Source: Winogradskyella echinorum (GTDB taxonomy: Bacteria; Bacteroidota; Bacteroidia; Flavobacteriales; Flavobacteriaceae). From it: a stretch of DNA of 64,000 nucleotides. Location of the stretch: assembly GCF_014297365.1 (NCBI RefSeq), contig NZ_JACOQD010000001.1:806001-870000 (forward strand), written 5' to 3'. A model generated the notes under the pieces. It was not told the DNA's origin and ran no database searches. It worked only from the letters and a program-made list of their open reading frames with translations. Made by a program: the position numbers and the translations under genes. Positions within the stretch are counted from its first letter, which is position 1, and the number at the start of each line of letters is the position of its first letter. Shown here piece after piece: positions 1 to 9,831 of the stretch.

Positions 1-156
1 TTGTAATGCTTTAACTTTTTCTCCTGTTTTATCTGGAGAATTATCATCTACCACCAAAACATGAAAATCTTTTTGTTGCGAAAACACAGCTCTAATGATT
101 GATTCTATATTTTCAATCTCATTGTAGGTAGGTATTATAACAATGGCATCAGACAT
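1..156 (-). CDS. Polyprenol-phosphate mannosyltransferase (GT2), N-terminal part
   Basis: The minus strand from the ATG at 156 runs open to the window edge for 52 codons. It begins MSDAIVIIPTYNE and contains VVDDNSPDKTG, the nucleotide-sugar and metal-binding start of a family 2 glycosyltransferase. The closeness to dolichol/polyprenol monophosphomannose synthases suggests transfer of a sugar from a nucleotide donor to a lipid phosphate at the inner membrane. Only the N-terminus is present, so the exact substrate cannot be judged. It is divergent from the DUF4271 gene across a 148-base spacer. Confidence 0.8.
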   Translation of the reverse strand, partial: MSDAIVIIPTYNEIENIESIIRAVFSQQKDFHVLVVDDNSPDKTGEKVKALQ

Positions 157-304
157 TCACTCACTTTTAATTTCGCTTTAATGCGCTTCTTTAATTTGAA
201 ACAAAAGTAAAGTTTTTAATGGATTATATAACGTAATTAACTTTTTTGATAGATATGAATGACACATATTATGTTAAGCCTATTTTTATTTTTAATTTAG
301 CCCT

Positions 305-955
305 ATGCGAAATTTCATTACTTACGAGTGGTTTACAATTTTTACAATCATAGGATTGTTTGCAATTGTTGCTGCAAAATTTTTAAACACACTTCGGTTT
401 AATGATTTTTTGTCTGTTATTGGTAATTCTAAGTATTTAAAAATTTATACCAAGGACCAAAAATTTATAGATCAGTTTGATAGTTTTCTATTTATAAACC
501 TAGCATTGTCCTTTAGTATTTTTGCGCATTTTGCGTATTCTACTTTTATTTCTCCTATTCCTTTTGAGCTAATTTCTTTCTTAAAATTACTTTTCGCTGT
601 TTCTACAATCATCATTATAAAAACACTTCTAGAACGCCTCATTGGCAGTCTTTTTGAGATAGACAGCTTAATTGACGATTATTTATTTCAGAAAACCACG
701 TTTAAAAATTATTCTGGTATTGTATTTTTATTAGCTAATTTATTTCTATTATATTCTAATATTTCAATAGAAGCTATTATAATCTCAGCATTTTCATTAG
801 TTTGTCTTATTAACCTCATAGGGTTTCTAACTTCTTTTAAAAGCTATCAAAAATTAATAAATCCGAATTTTTTCTATTTTTTATTGTATCTTTGCGCTCT
901 CGAAATTGGACCTTATGTTCTTTTATATAAGGTAATTAGGGAGTATAACGCTTAA
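305..955 (+). CDS. DUF4271 integral membrane protein
   Basis: This 216-residue protein is mostly hydrophobic, with about five or six likely membrane segments (roughly residues 10-28, 60-85, 90-112, 133-155, 157-180 and 190-210). It resembles the DUF4271 family of Bacteroidota, which has no established function. It lies 16 bases upstream of the uroporphyrinogen-III synthase gene on the same strand, an arrangement I recall as common in Flavobacteriaceae, and the two probably form one transcript. The ATG at 305 has no clear Shine-Dalgarno site. The family assignment rests on overall appearance and the hemD neighbour. Confidence 0.75.
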   Translation: MRNFITYEWFTIFTIIGLFAIVAAKFLNTLRFNDFLSVIGNSKYLKIYTKDQKFIDQFDSFLFINLALSFSIFAHFAYSTFISPIPFELISFLKLLFAVSTIIIIKTLLERLIGSLFEIDSLIDDYLFQKTTFKNYSGIVFLLANLFLLYSNISIEAIIISAFSLVCLINLIGFLTSFKSYQKLINPNFFYFLLYLCALEIGPYVLLYKVIREYNA

Positions 956-971
956 AACAAAAGGGATACGT

Positions 972-1721
972 ATGAAAGTGAAAACAATTTTAGTATCACA
1001 GCCAGAGCCTAAAATAGAGAACTCTCCGTACTTTGATTTGCAAGAAAAGCAAAAAGTAAAAGTAGACTTTAGACCCTTCATCCATGTAGAAGGTGTCTCC
1101 TCAAAAGATATTAGACAACAAAAAATAGACCTTAGTAAGTTTACCGCAATTATTCTTACTAGTAGAAATTCTGTGGATCATTTCTTTAGAGTAGCAGACG
1201 AAATGCGCTTTAAAGTGCCAGATTCAATGAAGTATTTCTGCCAATCAGAAGCTGTTGCTTATTATCTTCAGAAATATGTTGTTTACAGAAAACGTAAAAT
1301 CTACGTTGGTAAACGTACTTTTGAAGAATTATCTCCATTAATTAAAAAATACAAGGACGAAAGCTTTTTATTGCCAACTACAGATAAAGTTAAACCTATT
1401 ATACCCGAAACTTTAGATAAGTTAGCTGTTAAGTGGAAACAAGCTACATTCTATAAAACGGTGATAAGTGATTTATCTGACTTGGCAAATGTTTATTACG
1501 ATATATTAGTGTTTTTTAGCCCTTCTGGTATAGAATCATTGTTTCACAATTTTCCAGATTTTGAACAAAAAAATACACGTATTGCAGTATTCGGAAATAC
1601 AACTGTAAAAGCAGTTAAAGAAAAGGGATTGCGTGTAGATATTTCTGCACCAACACCAGAAACTCCTTCTATGACTATGGCATTAAAAAAGTATATTGAT
1701 GCTGTAAATAAAGGGAAGTAG
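972..1721 (+). CDS. hemD: Uroporphyrinogen-III synthase
   Basis: This 249-residue soluble protein fits the HemD family, which closes hydroxymethylbilane into uroporphyrinogen III with inversion of ring D, a step shared by haem and sirohaem synthesis. Seen directly are the two-domain HemD pattern with the segments TAIILTSRNSVDHFF near residue 60 and VFFSPSGIESLF near residue 180, and the late AVFGNTTVKAVKEKG motif. Sequence conservation in this family is low, so the call relies on these patches and on length. It follows DUF4271 by 16 bases and ends before a strong convergent terminator shared with pckA. Confidence 0.85.
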   Translation: MKVKTILVSQPEPKIENSPYFDLQEKQKVKVDFRPFIHVEGVSSKDIRQQKIDLSKFTAIILTSRNSVDHFFRVADEMRFKVPDSMKYFCQSEAVAYYLQKYVVYRKRKIYVGKRTFEELSPLIKKYKDESFLLPTTDKVKPIIPETLDKLAVKWKQATFYKTVISDLSDLANVYYDILVFFSPSGIESLFHNFPDFEQKNTRIAVFGNTTVKAVKEKGLRVDISAPTPETPSMTMALKKYIDAVNKGK

Positions 1722-1742
1722 TTTCAACATTATAACAATATA

Positions 1743-1776
1743 AAAAAAGCGATTCTAAATTTAGAATCGCTTTTTT
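1743..1776. terminator. Bidirectional intrinsic terminator between hemD and pckA
   Basis: A near-perfect inverted repeat, AAAAAAGCGATTCTAAA followed by its complement TTTAGAATCGCTTTTTT, gives a stem with flanking A and T tracts. It can therefore terminate both convergent genes, hemD on the plus strand and pckA on the minus strand. Confidence 0.9.
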
Positions 1777-1794
1777 ATTTATATCACTTTTCAC

Positions 1795-3411
1795 TTAGAA
1801 AGCATAACGTTGAGGCCCACCTCTACGTATATCTTCATTAGCATCATCTTGAAATTTCTTAAAATTCTCTCTAAAAGCATTTGATAATTTAAATGCTGTT
1901 TTATAATAAGCTTCATCATCATTCCATGTAGCTCTAGGGCTTAATACTTCTGTTGGTACACCTGGACATGATCTTGGTTGTGCAACACCAAATACCGAGT
2001 GTATATGATAATCTTCGTAGGTATATGCTCCTAAATCTCCATTAAGTACAGCATTAATCATGGCACGAGTGTACTTAAGTTTCATACGTGTACCTACACC
2101 ATAAGGACCACCTGTCCAACCTGTATTAACCAACCAAACATTAACACCAGCTTCTTTCATTTTTTTACTCAACATTTCAGCATATTTAGTCGGGTGTAAT
2201 GGCATAAATGGCGCACCAAAACATGCAGAGAAACTTGGTACTGGTTCAACTACACCAGCTTCGGTACCTGCGACTTTTGCTGTATAACCAGAAATAAAGT
2301 GATAAGCTGACTGGTTTGGCGTTAATTTTGAAATCGGAGGCAAAACACCAAAGGCATCTGCCGTTAAGAAAAATATATTCTTAGGGTTTTTACCAATAGA
2401 TGGTTTTCTAATATTATCTATATGGTAAATTGGGTAACTTACTCTTGTATTTTGTGTTATAGATGTATCGGCAAAATCTACATTACCGTTATCATCCATA
2501 ATTACGTTTTCTAGAATAGCTCCTTTTTTAATTGCAGCAAATATTTCTGGTTCTTGTTCTTGAGATAAGTTAATTACTTTAGCATAACAACCTCCTTCAA
2601 AATTAAAAACCGTGTTTTCATTAGTCCAACCATGCTCATCATCTCCAATTAAACTACGATCTGGATCGGTTGATAATGTCGTTTTTCCTGTACCAGATAA
2701 TCCAAAGAAAATTGCCGTATCACCATCTTTACCAACATTAGCACTACAGTGCATTGGTAAGGTATTTTTATAAACTGGAAGTATAAAATTTAAAGCTGAG
2801 AAGATTCCTTTTTTAATTTCGCCTGTATAACCCGTTCCCCCTATTAAAGCAATTTTACGAGTAAAGTCTAAAATAGCAAAGTTATGCTGACGTGTACCAT
2901 CTACCTCAGCATCTGCCATAAAACCTGGTGCATTAACCACAGTCCATTCTGGCGTAAAACTTTTTAATTCGTCTTCCGTAGGACGTAAAAACATATTATA
3001 AGCAAACATGTTGCTCCATGGATATTCATTAATAACACGGATATTTAATTTGTAATCCTCATCTGCACAAGCATAGCTATCTCTAACATAAACTTCTTTT
3101 TCAGATAAATAATCGACAACCTTGTCATATAGTTTTTGAAACTTATCACTCTCAAACGGAATGTTAATATTTCCCCACCAAATTTTATCCTTGGTAATGT
3201 CATCTTTTACAATGAACCTATCCATTGGTGAACGCCCTGTAAACTCACCTGTGTTAACAGCTAAGGCACCCGATGAAGCTTCTACACCTTGGCCTTTTGC
3301 GATTGTTTCAGCATGAAGTTGCTCTGAAGATAATTGATAGTTGACCTTAGCATTTTTTATACCGTATTGGTCTAACGAAATCGTTTTCGTTGATTGTGTA
3401 TGGTTTACCAT
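1795..3411 (-). CDS. pckA: Phosphoenolpyruvate carboxykinase (ATP)
   Basis: The 538-residue product matches the full length of ATP-dependent PEP carboxykinase, which converts oxaloacetate and ATP to phosphoenolpyruvate, CO2 and ADP, the first committed step of gluconeogenesis. The kinase-1a P-loop GLSGTGKTTLS lies near residue 240, followed by the metal-binding segment IGDDEHGW. The substrate-binding TGRSPMDRF is near residue 55, and the C-terminal part contains NTGWTGGPYG. It is transcribed alone on the minus strand, with a TAATTTTG promoter-like box about 25 bases before the ATG. It is complete and unremarkable. Confidence 0.97.
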   Translation of the reverse strand: MVNHTQSTKTISLDQYGIKNAKVNYQLSSEQLHAETIAKGQGVEASSGALAVNTGEFTGRSPMDRFIVKDDITKDKIWWGNINIPFESDKFQKLYDKVVDYLSEKEVYVRDSYACADEDYKLNIRVINEYPWSNMFAYNMFLRPTEDELKSFTPEWTVVNAPGFMADAEVDGTRQHNFAILDFTRKIALIGGTGYTGEIKKGIFSALNFILPVYKNTLPMHCSANVGKDGDTAIFFGLSGTGKTTLSTDPDRSLIGDDEHGWTNENTVFNFEGGCYAKVINLSQEQEPEIFAAIKKGAILENVIMDDNGNVDFADTSITQNTRVSYPIYHIDNIRKPSIGKNPKNIFFLTADAFGVLPPISKLTPNQSAYHFISGYTAKVAGTEAGVVEPVPSFSACFGAPFMPLHPTKYAEMLSKKMKEAGVNVWLVNTGWTGGPYGVGTRMKLKYTRAMINAVLNGDLGAYTYEDYHIHSVFGVAQPRSCPGVPTEVLSPRATWNDDEAYYKTAFKLSNAFRENFKKFQDDANEDIRRGGPQRYAF

Positions 3412-3434
3412 AATTTTTGTGTTGTTTTAGGATA

Positions 3435-3442
3435 CAAAATTA
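3435..3442 (-). promoter_or_regulatory. Putative Bacteroidota -7 box for pckA
   Basis: On the minus strand this reads TAATTTTG, matching the Bacteroidota -7 consensus TAnnTTTG. A TTG at 3459-3461 lies 16 bases upstream, a little closer than the usual spacing of about 19. The predicted start of transcription would lie about 20 bases before the pckA ATG. Confidence 0.5.
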
Positions 3443-3476
3443 TCATTTTATTTTAAAACAACGGTGCAGAATAGCA

Positions 3477-3866
3477 TTAATCGACCTTATTTCTTATAAA
3501 ACCGATTAACATAACAAACCAAGCCAATATTAACGATAAACCACCAATAGGTGTAATTATTGCAATAGTCTCAAAATCAAAGCCTGAGAGCTCGTTCGTA
3601 GCTAGCCCATATATAGAACCTGAAAAGAAAATCACTCCAACTACTACAAGGTATAAAATGATTTTTTTTAATTTAAGATCTACAAAATATGTACCACCTA
3701 AAATTAAAAGAAAAAAGGCATGGTATATTTGGTAACGTACACCTGTTTCAAAAGTTTTAATTGCATCAGCATCTACTAATTTTTCTAAGCCATGTGCAGC
3801 AAAAGCGCCTAAAATTATTCCTAAAATTCCTAAAATAGTTCCAGTAATTAATAAATTTTTGTTCAT
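3477..3866 (-). CDS. DUF423 small membrane protein
   Basis: This 129-residue protein has four predicted membrane helices (about residues 5-22, 45-62, 68-88 and 98-122). Its N-terminus has the GAFAAHGL motif, typical of the DUF423 family (YgdD type), whose molecular function is unknown. It is convergent with no close gene and sits 65 bases downstream of the pckA start on the same strand. It is divergent from the saccharopine dehydrogenase-like gene, with about 70 bases between start codons. Confidence 0.85.
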   Translation of the reverse strand: MNKNLLITGTILGILGIILGAFAAHGLEKLVDADAIKTFETGVRYQIYHAFFLLILGGTYFVDLKLKKIILYLVVVGVIFFSGSIYGLATNELSGFDFETIAIITPIGGLSLILAWFVMLIGFIRNKVD

Positions 3867-3936
3867 ATTAAAGTTTGGTTTTGGTTTTTAATGGCTTATG
3901 TATTTACTACATTCGTGCTATACAAAATTAGTTATA

Positions 3937-5301
3937 ATGCGAAAGATTCTAATCATTGGTGCTGGAAAATCAGCATCATATCTCATAAAATATTTACTAG
4001 ATAAGTCTCAATCTGAAAAACTACATATTACCATAGGAGATCTTAATGTTGAAAACGCTAAAAAGTTAGTTGGTGAAAATTCTAAGGCAGATATTATTCA
4101 TTTAGATGTATTTAATTCTGAATCTAGAATAACAGCTGTAAAAAATGCGGATATAGTGGTTTCTATGCTTCCGGCACGTTTTCATATAGAAGTCGCAAAA
4201 GATTGTATTACTTATAAAAAACACATGGTTACGGCTTCTTATGTAAGTGAAGATATGCAGACTTTAAATAATGACGCAAGGGCAAATAATTTGGTTTTTA
4301 TGAACGAGATTGGTGTAGATCCTGGGATTGACCATATGAGTGCTATGCAAGTAATTGACAAAATTAGAGATAAAGGCGGTAAAATGATCTTGTTTGAATC
4401 GTTTACAGGAGGTTTAGTTGCTCCAGAAAGTGATAATAATCTATGGAATTACAAATTCACATGGAACCCTAGAAATGTTGTTGTAGCTGGCCAAGGAGGT
4501 GCCGCAAAATTTTTACAAGAAGATCAGTTTAAATATATTCCATATCACAGATTATTTAGACGTACTGAATTTTTGGAAGTTGAAAACTATGGTCGTTTTG
4601 AAGCTTATGCAAATAGAGATTCTCTAAAATATCAAAATGTTTATGGTTTAGATCAAATAAAGACTTTGTATCGAGGCACCATGCGACGCGTTGGTTTTAG
4701 TCGTGCTTGGAATGTATTTGTACAACTTGGCATGACAGATGATAGTTATACCATTGATGATAGTGCAAATATGAGTTATCGCGATTTTGTAAATGCTTTT
4801 TTACCTTACAGCCCAACAGACTCTGTGGAGCTTAAATTTAGACATGCACTAAAGATTGACCAGGATGATATTGTTTGGGATAAATTTTTAGAGTTAGATC
4901 TTTTTAACTCTAATAAAATGGTGGAATTAGATAAAGCTACACCAGCACAAATTCTTCAGAAAATATTAATGGATAGTTGGTCCTTAAGTGAAGACGATAA
5001 AGATATGATTGTAATGTATCATAAGTTTGGTTACGAACTTAATGGTAGAAAACATCAAATCGATGCTACTATGGTTGCTCTTGGTGAAGATCAAACATAC
5101 ACTGCAATGGCAAAAACAGTTGGATTGCCTGTTGCTATTGCAACTCTTGCTATTTTAAATGGAAAAATAAAGACACCAGGAGTACAAATTCCTATTACTA
5201 AAGAGGTTTATACTCCTATTTTAGAAGAATTAGAAACGTATGGTGTTATATTTAATGAGAAAGAAGTTCCTTATTTAGGATATAATCCTCTTAATATTTA
5301 A
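3937..5301 (+). CDS. Saccharopine dehydrogenase family protein
   Basis: The 454-residue product begins with a Rossmann fold, MRKILIIGAGKSASYL, and contains the saccharopine dehydrogenase N-domain motifs VSMLPARFH and NEIGVDPGIDHMSA followed by the large C-terminal domain. Family members interconvert saccharopine with lysine or glutamate and 2-aminoadipate semialdehyde using NAD(P). I chose the ATG at 3937 because it opens directly on the dinucleotide fold; a start at 3898 would add an unlikely hydrophobic leader. The next gene, 63 bases downstream, encodes an Lrp/AsnC regulator, which fits an amino-acid-responsive catabolic role. The exact substrate is inferred only. Confidence 0.88.
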   Translation: MRKILIIGAGKSASYLIKYLLDKSQSEKLHITIGDLNVENAKKLVGENSKADIIHLDVFNSESRITAVKNADIVVSMLPARFHIEVAKDCITYKKHMVTASYVSEDMQTLNNDARANNLVFMNEIGVDPGIDHMSAMQVIDKIRDKGGKMILFESFTGGLVAPESDNNLWNYKFTWNPRNVVVAGQGGAAKFLQEDQFKYIPYHRLFRRTEFLEVENYGRFEAYANRDSLKYQNVYGLDQIKTLYRGTMRRVGFSRAWNVFVQLGMTDDSYTIDDSANMSYRDFVNAFLPYSPTDSVELKFRHALKIDQDDIVWDKFLELDLFNSNKMVELDKATPAQILQKILMDSWSLSEDDKDMIVMYHKFGYELNGRKHQIDATMVALGEDQTYTAMAKTVGLPVAIATLAILNGKIKTPGVQIPITKEVYTPILEELETYGVIFNEKEVPYLGYNPLNI

Positions 5302-5364
5302 GCTAAAATTTCAAATTGAAATCATTTACTTATTTTTAACTTTCGAATTTAAACTAAAATAGAC

Positions 5365-5835
5365 ATGAAGGTTAATGATAAAGGAGTTTATATAGATGGT
5401 ATTGATAAAAAGATACTTAGAGCATTGATGGAAGATGCCAGAACTCCAATTCTAGAAATTGCACGTAATGTTGGTATTTCTGGTGCAGCAATACATCAAC
5501 GTCTTAAAAAACTTGAAAAATCTGGCCTATTAGCTGGTTCTAAGTTTATTATTAATCCTAAAGTTTTAGGCTATACAACTATGGCTTTTGTTGGTGTCTA
5601 CCTAGATAAAGCAGTTAGTAATCCAGAAGCTGTTAAACAATTAAAAAAAATTCCTGAGGTTATAGAGTGTCATTACACTACTGGTCATTGGAGTATCTTT
5701 ATTAAAATATTATCCAAAGATAATGAGCATTTAATGCACGTGCTCAATTCTGAAATACAAAGCATAAAAGGTGTATCGAGGACTGAAACTTTTATTTCTT
5801 TACAGCAGCAGATTAATCGACAGATTAAGATTTAA
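5365..5835 (+). CDS. Lrp/AsnC family transcriptional regulator
   Basis: This 156-residue protein has the two-domain Lrp/AsnC architecture: an N-terminal winged helix-turn-helix (about residues 14-72, with LDKKILRAL-like opening IDKKILRALMED and helix NVGISGAAIHQRLKKLE) and a C-terminal RAM/ligand-binding domain (about 75-148, with the ECHYTTGHWSIFIK strand). Such proteins sense amino acids and form octameric DNA-wrapping complexes. Its position just downstream of the saccharopine dehydrogenase-like gene on the same strand suggests local control of lysine-related metabolism, but that is inference from context. Confidence 0.93.
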   Translation: MKVNDKGVYIDGIDKKILRALMEDARTPILEIARNVGISGAAIHQRLKKLEKSGLLAGSKFIINPKVLGYTTMAFVGVYLDKAVSNPEAVKQLKKIPEVIECHYTTGHWSIFIKILSKDNEHLMHVLNSEIQSIKGVSRTETFISLQQQINRQIKI

Positions 5836-5837
5836 TA

Positions 5838-6383
5838 TCACTTTCTATTTTTTAATTTCCAAATTAGAGCATACCATTTGCGCTTTAAATACTGATGCCT
5901 CCAATTAACATTAAATTTCACACCTTCTTTTCCCCATGGTGGTAAAGGAACTACTATATGAAATGGAGGAAATTTATTGACTAAACTATTTAAATCCTCT
6001 TCAATACGAAATCGCCTTGAACAAATAAGCCTTATAATAGTCTTGTGATTTGTCGATCGATAAACTTCAGAATTTATCCATAGAGGCACTAAACCTGAAT
6101 TATATAAAACACTTATAACTTGTTCAATAGATTGAGGTTTATCTTTAAGTATATTAATTTCTTTTAGTTTTTCTAGTTCACTACTATTTAAATGGTTGCT
6201 TACCATTCTAGAATTTAGCTCAATTAAATATTCAATATTTTTAGAAATTGAATTAAAGACTAATGTTTCCGTAAATTCAATCAGTTTCTTTGAAGATTCT
6301 ATCAACCTATATTTGAATTCTAATTCTTCCAAAATTAAAGATGAATTATGTAGCAGGGTTTGGTATCTCAGCATGCACAGCAT
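5838..6383 (-). CDS. Unrecognised 181-residue protein
   Basis: I do not recognise this protein. The N-terminal half is predicted helical and charged (about residues 15-75, possible coiled coil). The C-terminal half is basic and aromatic, with FPPFHIVVPLPPWGKEG near residue 145 and ending WRHQYLKRKWYALIWKLKNRK-like. There is no signal peptide or clear membrane helix. It follows the aldo/keto reductase on the same strand and its first ATG overlaps that gene by 38 bases; a second ATG at 6374 or a TTG near 6332 would shorten or remove the overlap. It ends 2 bases from the Lrp stop, convergently. The open frame and codon use look coding. Confidence 0.6.
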   Translation of the reverse strand: MLCMLRYQTLLHNSSLILEELEFKYRLIESSKKLIEFTETLVFNSISKNIEYLIELNSRMVSNHLNSSELEKLKEINILKDKPQSIEQVISVLYNSGLVPLWINSEVYRSTNHKTIIRLICSRRFRIEEDLNSLVNKFPPFHIVVPLPPWGKEGVKFNVNWRHQYLKRKWYALIWKLKNRK

Positions 6384-7383
6384 TAATAGCTTTCATTACA
6401 TCTTCAGTTAATGTAAGATTAATACTATCTAAATTTTCTTTTAGTTGTTCAATACTTGTCGCACCAATAATATTACTCGCTACAAAGGGTTGTTCATTTA
6501 CAAAAGCTAAAGACATTTGTGCAATAGTCATATTGTTATCTTCAGCAATTTTCATATAACGCTTTGTTGCTTCTGTGCATTGTTCATTACTAAAGCGCGC
6601 AAATCTAGGAAACAATTTTAACCTAGCGTTATCCGCAGCTGTCCCATTTATATATTTGCCAGACAATACTCCATTACCCATTGGAGAATATGCTAATAAG
6701 CCTATATTTTCTCTGTGAGCAACTTCGGCTAAATCCCCTTCAAACTGTCTACACAATAAGGAATAAGCATTTTGAATAGTTATCATTCTTGGCAAATTAT
6801 CAACCTTGGATTCTTCTAAATAACGCATTGTTCCCCATGCGCCTTCATTAGAAATCCCAACTTGTCTTATTTTTCCAGATTTAATGATTTCGTCTAAATT
6901 GTGAAGAATGTCATTAAAATTATCTTCCCATTTGTCATTTGGATTATGCTTATAATCCCTTACACCAAAAGTATTTGTTTGACGCTCGGGCCAATGCAAT
7001 TGATATAAATCAATATAATCCGTTTGTAATCTTTTTAAGCTATTATCAACAGCTTCATTAAGTGCTTCTTTACTAAAACCTGTAGTTCTAATATGAGCTG
7101 TATAATCACCAGGTCCAGCTATTTTTGTAGCTAAAACCACTTTGTCTCTATTACCTGTTTTAGAAAACCAATTACCAATGATACGTTCAGTATCCGCATA
7201 AGTTTCGGCATTTGCTGGCACAGGATATAATTCCGCAACATCAAAAAAATTAACACCATTATCTAAAGCTAAATCCATTTGAGCGAAACCTTCGTCTTGA
7301 GTATTTTGGTTTCCCCACGTCATGGTACCTAGGCAAATTTTACTAACTTTTATATCTGTATTGGGTAGAGTTGTGTATTTCAT
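6346..7383 (-). CDS. Aldo/keto reductase (Tas-like)
   Basis: The 345-residue protein is a full-length aldo/keto reductase of the Tas/YghZ-type branch, NADPH-dependent enzymes that reduce carbonyl compounds in the cytosol. Visible family features are the opening MKYTTLPNTDIKVSKICLGT, the catalytic Asp-Tyr region NFFDVAELYP near residue 45, the catalytic Lys in VVLATKI, the His in YQLHWPER near residue 130, and the C-terminal cofactor segment IIGATSIEQLKENL. It ends IPNPAT, close to the C-terminus of Tas proteins. The downstream unrecognised gene overlaps its end and may be co-transcribed. The natural substrate is unknown. Confidence 0.92.
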   Translation of the reverse strand: MKYTTLPNTDIKVSKICLGTMTWGNQNTQDEGFAQMDLALDNGVNFFDVAELYPVPANAETYADTERIIGNWFSKTGNRDKVVLATKIAGPGDYTAHIRTTGFSKEALNEAVDNSLKRLQTDYIDLYQLHWPERQTNTFGVRDYKHNPNDKWEDNFNDILHNLDEIIKSGKIRQVGISNEGAWGTMRYLEESKVDNLPRMITIQNAYSLLCRQFEGDLAEVAHRENIGLLAYSPMGNGVLSGKYINGTAADNARLKLFPRFARFSNEQCTEATKRYMKIAEDNNMTIAQMSLAFVNEQPFVASNIIGATSIEQLKENLDSINLTLTEDVMKAINAVHAEIPNPAT

Positions 7384-7730
7384 AATAATTTTAGCGTATA
7401 CTGAATTTTTTGATTAAACTAATCGTCTTTTTTATTGATCTTTTTATGGGCACTTAAAACTATAATTTCATTTTATAGTTGCTCAGTCCATCAAAATAAA
7501 ATACAAAAATAAGAAGACCTGTGAGGTTTTAGAAACTCTAAAGCCCTAATTTTAAAAACAATTGTCACTCTAGAAAAAAGTTAAGAGTCAGAAAAATAAA
7601 ATAGTTATAAGTAACTTTTAAATAAGGAATTTACTATTCAACAAATACTTACAAATATGATTAAAAGCTTTAACAAAAAAACGCGAAGTATAATACTTCG
7701 CGTTTTTATATATAAATATTGAATGATTTA
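7384..7730. other. 347-base intergenic region between the aldo/keto reductase and atpC
   Basis: Besides the atpC terminator near 7675-7709 I see no gene here. The sequence is very AT-rich. A short imperfect repeat, GACCTGTGAGGTTTT at about 7516-7530, looks like a decayed half of a hairpin repeat common in this group. The aldo/keto reductase promoter should lie near 7384-7450, but no convincing TAnnTTTG box was found. Confidence 0.5.
7675..7709 (-). terminator. Intrinsic terminator after atpC
   Basis: The inverted repeat ACGCGAAGTAT / ATACTTCGCGT (7681-7691 and 7693-7703) is flanked by an A-run on the left and a T-run on the right. In minus-strand RNA this gives a GC-containing stem followed by a U-tract, 28 bases beyond the atpC stop. 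It could act in both directions. Confidence 0.85.
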
Positions 7731-8024
7731 TTAATCCGCTAAAATAATTAGTTTATTATCTTTCATTTCAATAGTACCAGAATTAATACTTAAAGTTAAT
7801 ACCTTTTTGTCATCGTTATGAGGAACAACATCTGCATGTAATTCGTCAAAAACTAAATGACTCTGTGTATGTGTGTTAATTCTAATAGTACCTTTTTTTA
7901 ATATAGATACAATTGGTGCATGATCTTTTAACATCTCAAACTCACCGTTAACACCTGGTACAACTACAGAATCAACTTCTGAACTAAATAAAGTAGCTTC
8001 TGGTGATACAATTTCTAAATACAT
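7731..8024 (-). CDS. atpC: ATP synthase F1 epsilon subunit
   Basis: The 97-residue product is the epsilon subunit of F1Fo ATP synthase, part of the central stalk. It contains the N-terminal beta-sandwich with SPEATLFSSEVDSVVVPG and the conserved GEFEMLKDHAPIVSIL. It stops after that domain and lacks the C-terminal two-helix inhibitory region found in proteins of about 135 residues; short forms like this are usual in Bacteroidota. It follows atpD on the same strand after a 107-base spacer that can form two hairpins, so its expression might be partly uncoupled from atpD. Confidence 0.95.
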   Translation of the reverse strand: MYLEIVSPEATLFSSEVDSVVVPGVNGEFEMLKDHAPIVSILKKGTIRINTHTQSHLVFDELHADVVPHNDDKKVLTLSINSGTIEMKDNKLIILAD

Positions 8025-8042
8025 AGTTAAACCTGTTTAACT

Positions 8043-8121
8043 ACCCTGAAATTAGCTCAGGGTCATTTTATTATTTGTTCTAATTTCAATCTGAGATTGA
8101 GATACTGAAACAAGTTCAGTA
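8043..8121. repeat. Two hairpins in the atpD-atpC spacer, one REP-like
   Basis: ACCCTGA / TCAGGGT (8043-8049 and 8057-8063) forms one short stem. TACTGAA / TTCAGTA (8103-8109 and 8115-8121) forms a second, set in the wider string GAGATACTGAAACAAGTTC. The latter resembles the GAGATGCTGAA...TTCAGC intergenic repeat recurring in flavobacterial genomes and has a diverged relative at 37852-37888. Confidence 0.6.
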
Positions 8122-8131
8122 CTTACTTTAG

Positions 8132-9643
<1,512 letters not shown>

Positions 9644-9724
9644 TTATATGTTTTTGTTTTGCAATAGTTTAAATACGAAAAACGACTTTCTCAAACTCAT
9701 TGAGTAGATGCATTTTTCGCGCTG

Positions 9725-9732
9725 CAAAGATA
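9725..9732 (-). promoter_or_regulatory. Putative -7 box for atpD
   Basis: The minus strand reads TATCTTTG, a match to TAnnTTTG, in the context ACTATATCTTTGCAGCG. No TTG at the usual upstream spacing was found. It would place the transcript start near 9720 and give atpD an 80-base leader. Confidence 0.45.
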
Positions 9733-9776
9733 TAGTTTTATTTAAAAATAAAAGTCATTTTAGTTAGGTTTTTACA

Positions 9777-9812
9777 TAAAAAAAGTGCGCCCTATTAGAA
9801 CGCACTTTTAAT
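9777..9812 (-). terminator. Intrinsic terminator after the SGNH lipoprotein gene
   Basis: AAAAGTGCG at 9781-9789 pairs with CGCACTTTT at 9801-9809 around an 11-base loop. The A-rich left side becomes a U-tract in minus-strand RNA, just beyond the stop of the gene ending at 9832. Confidence 0.8.
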
Positions 9813-9831
9813 TGTATAATCTACGACTTAT

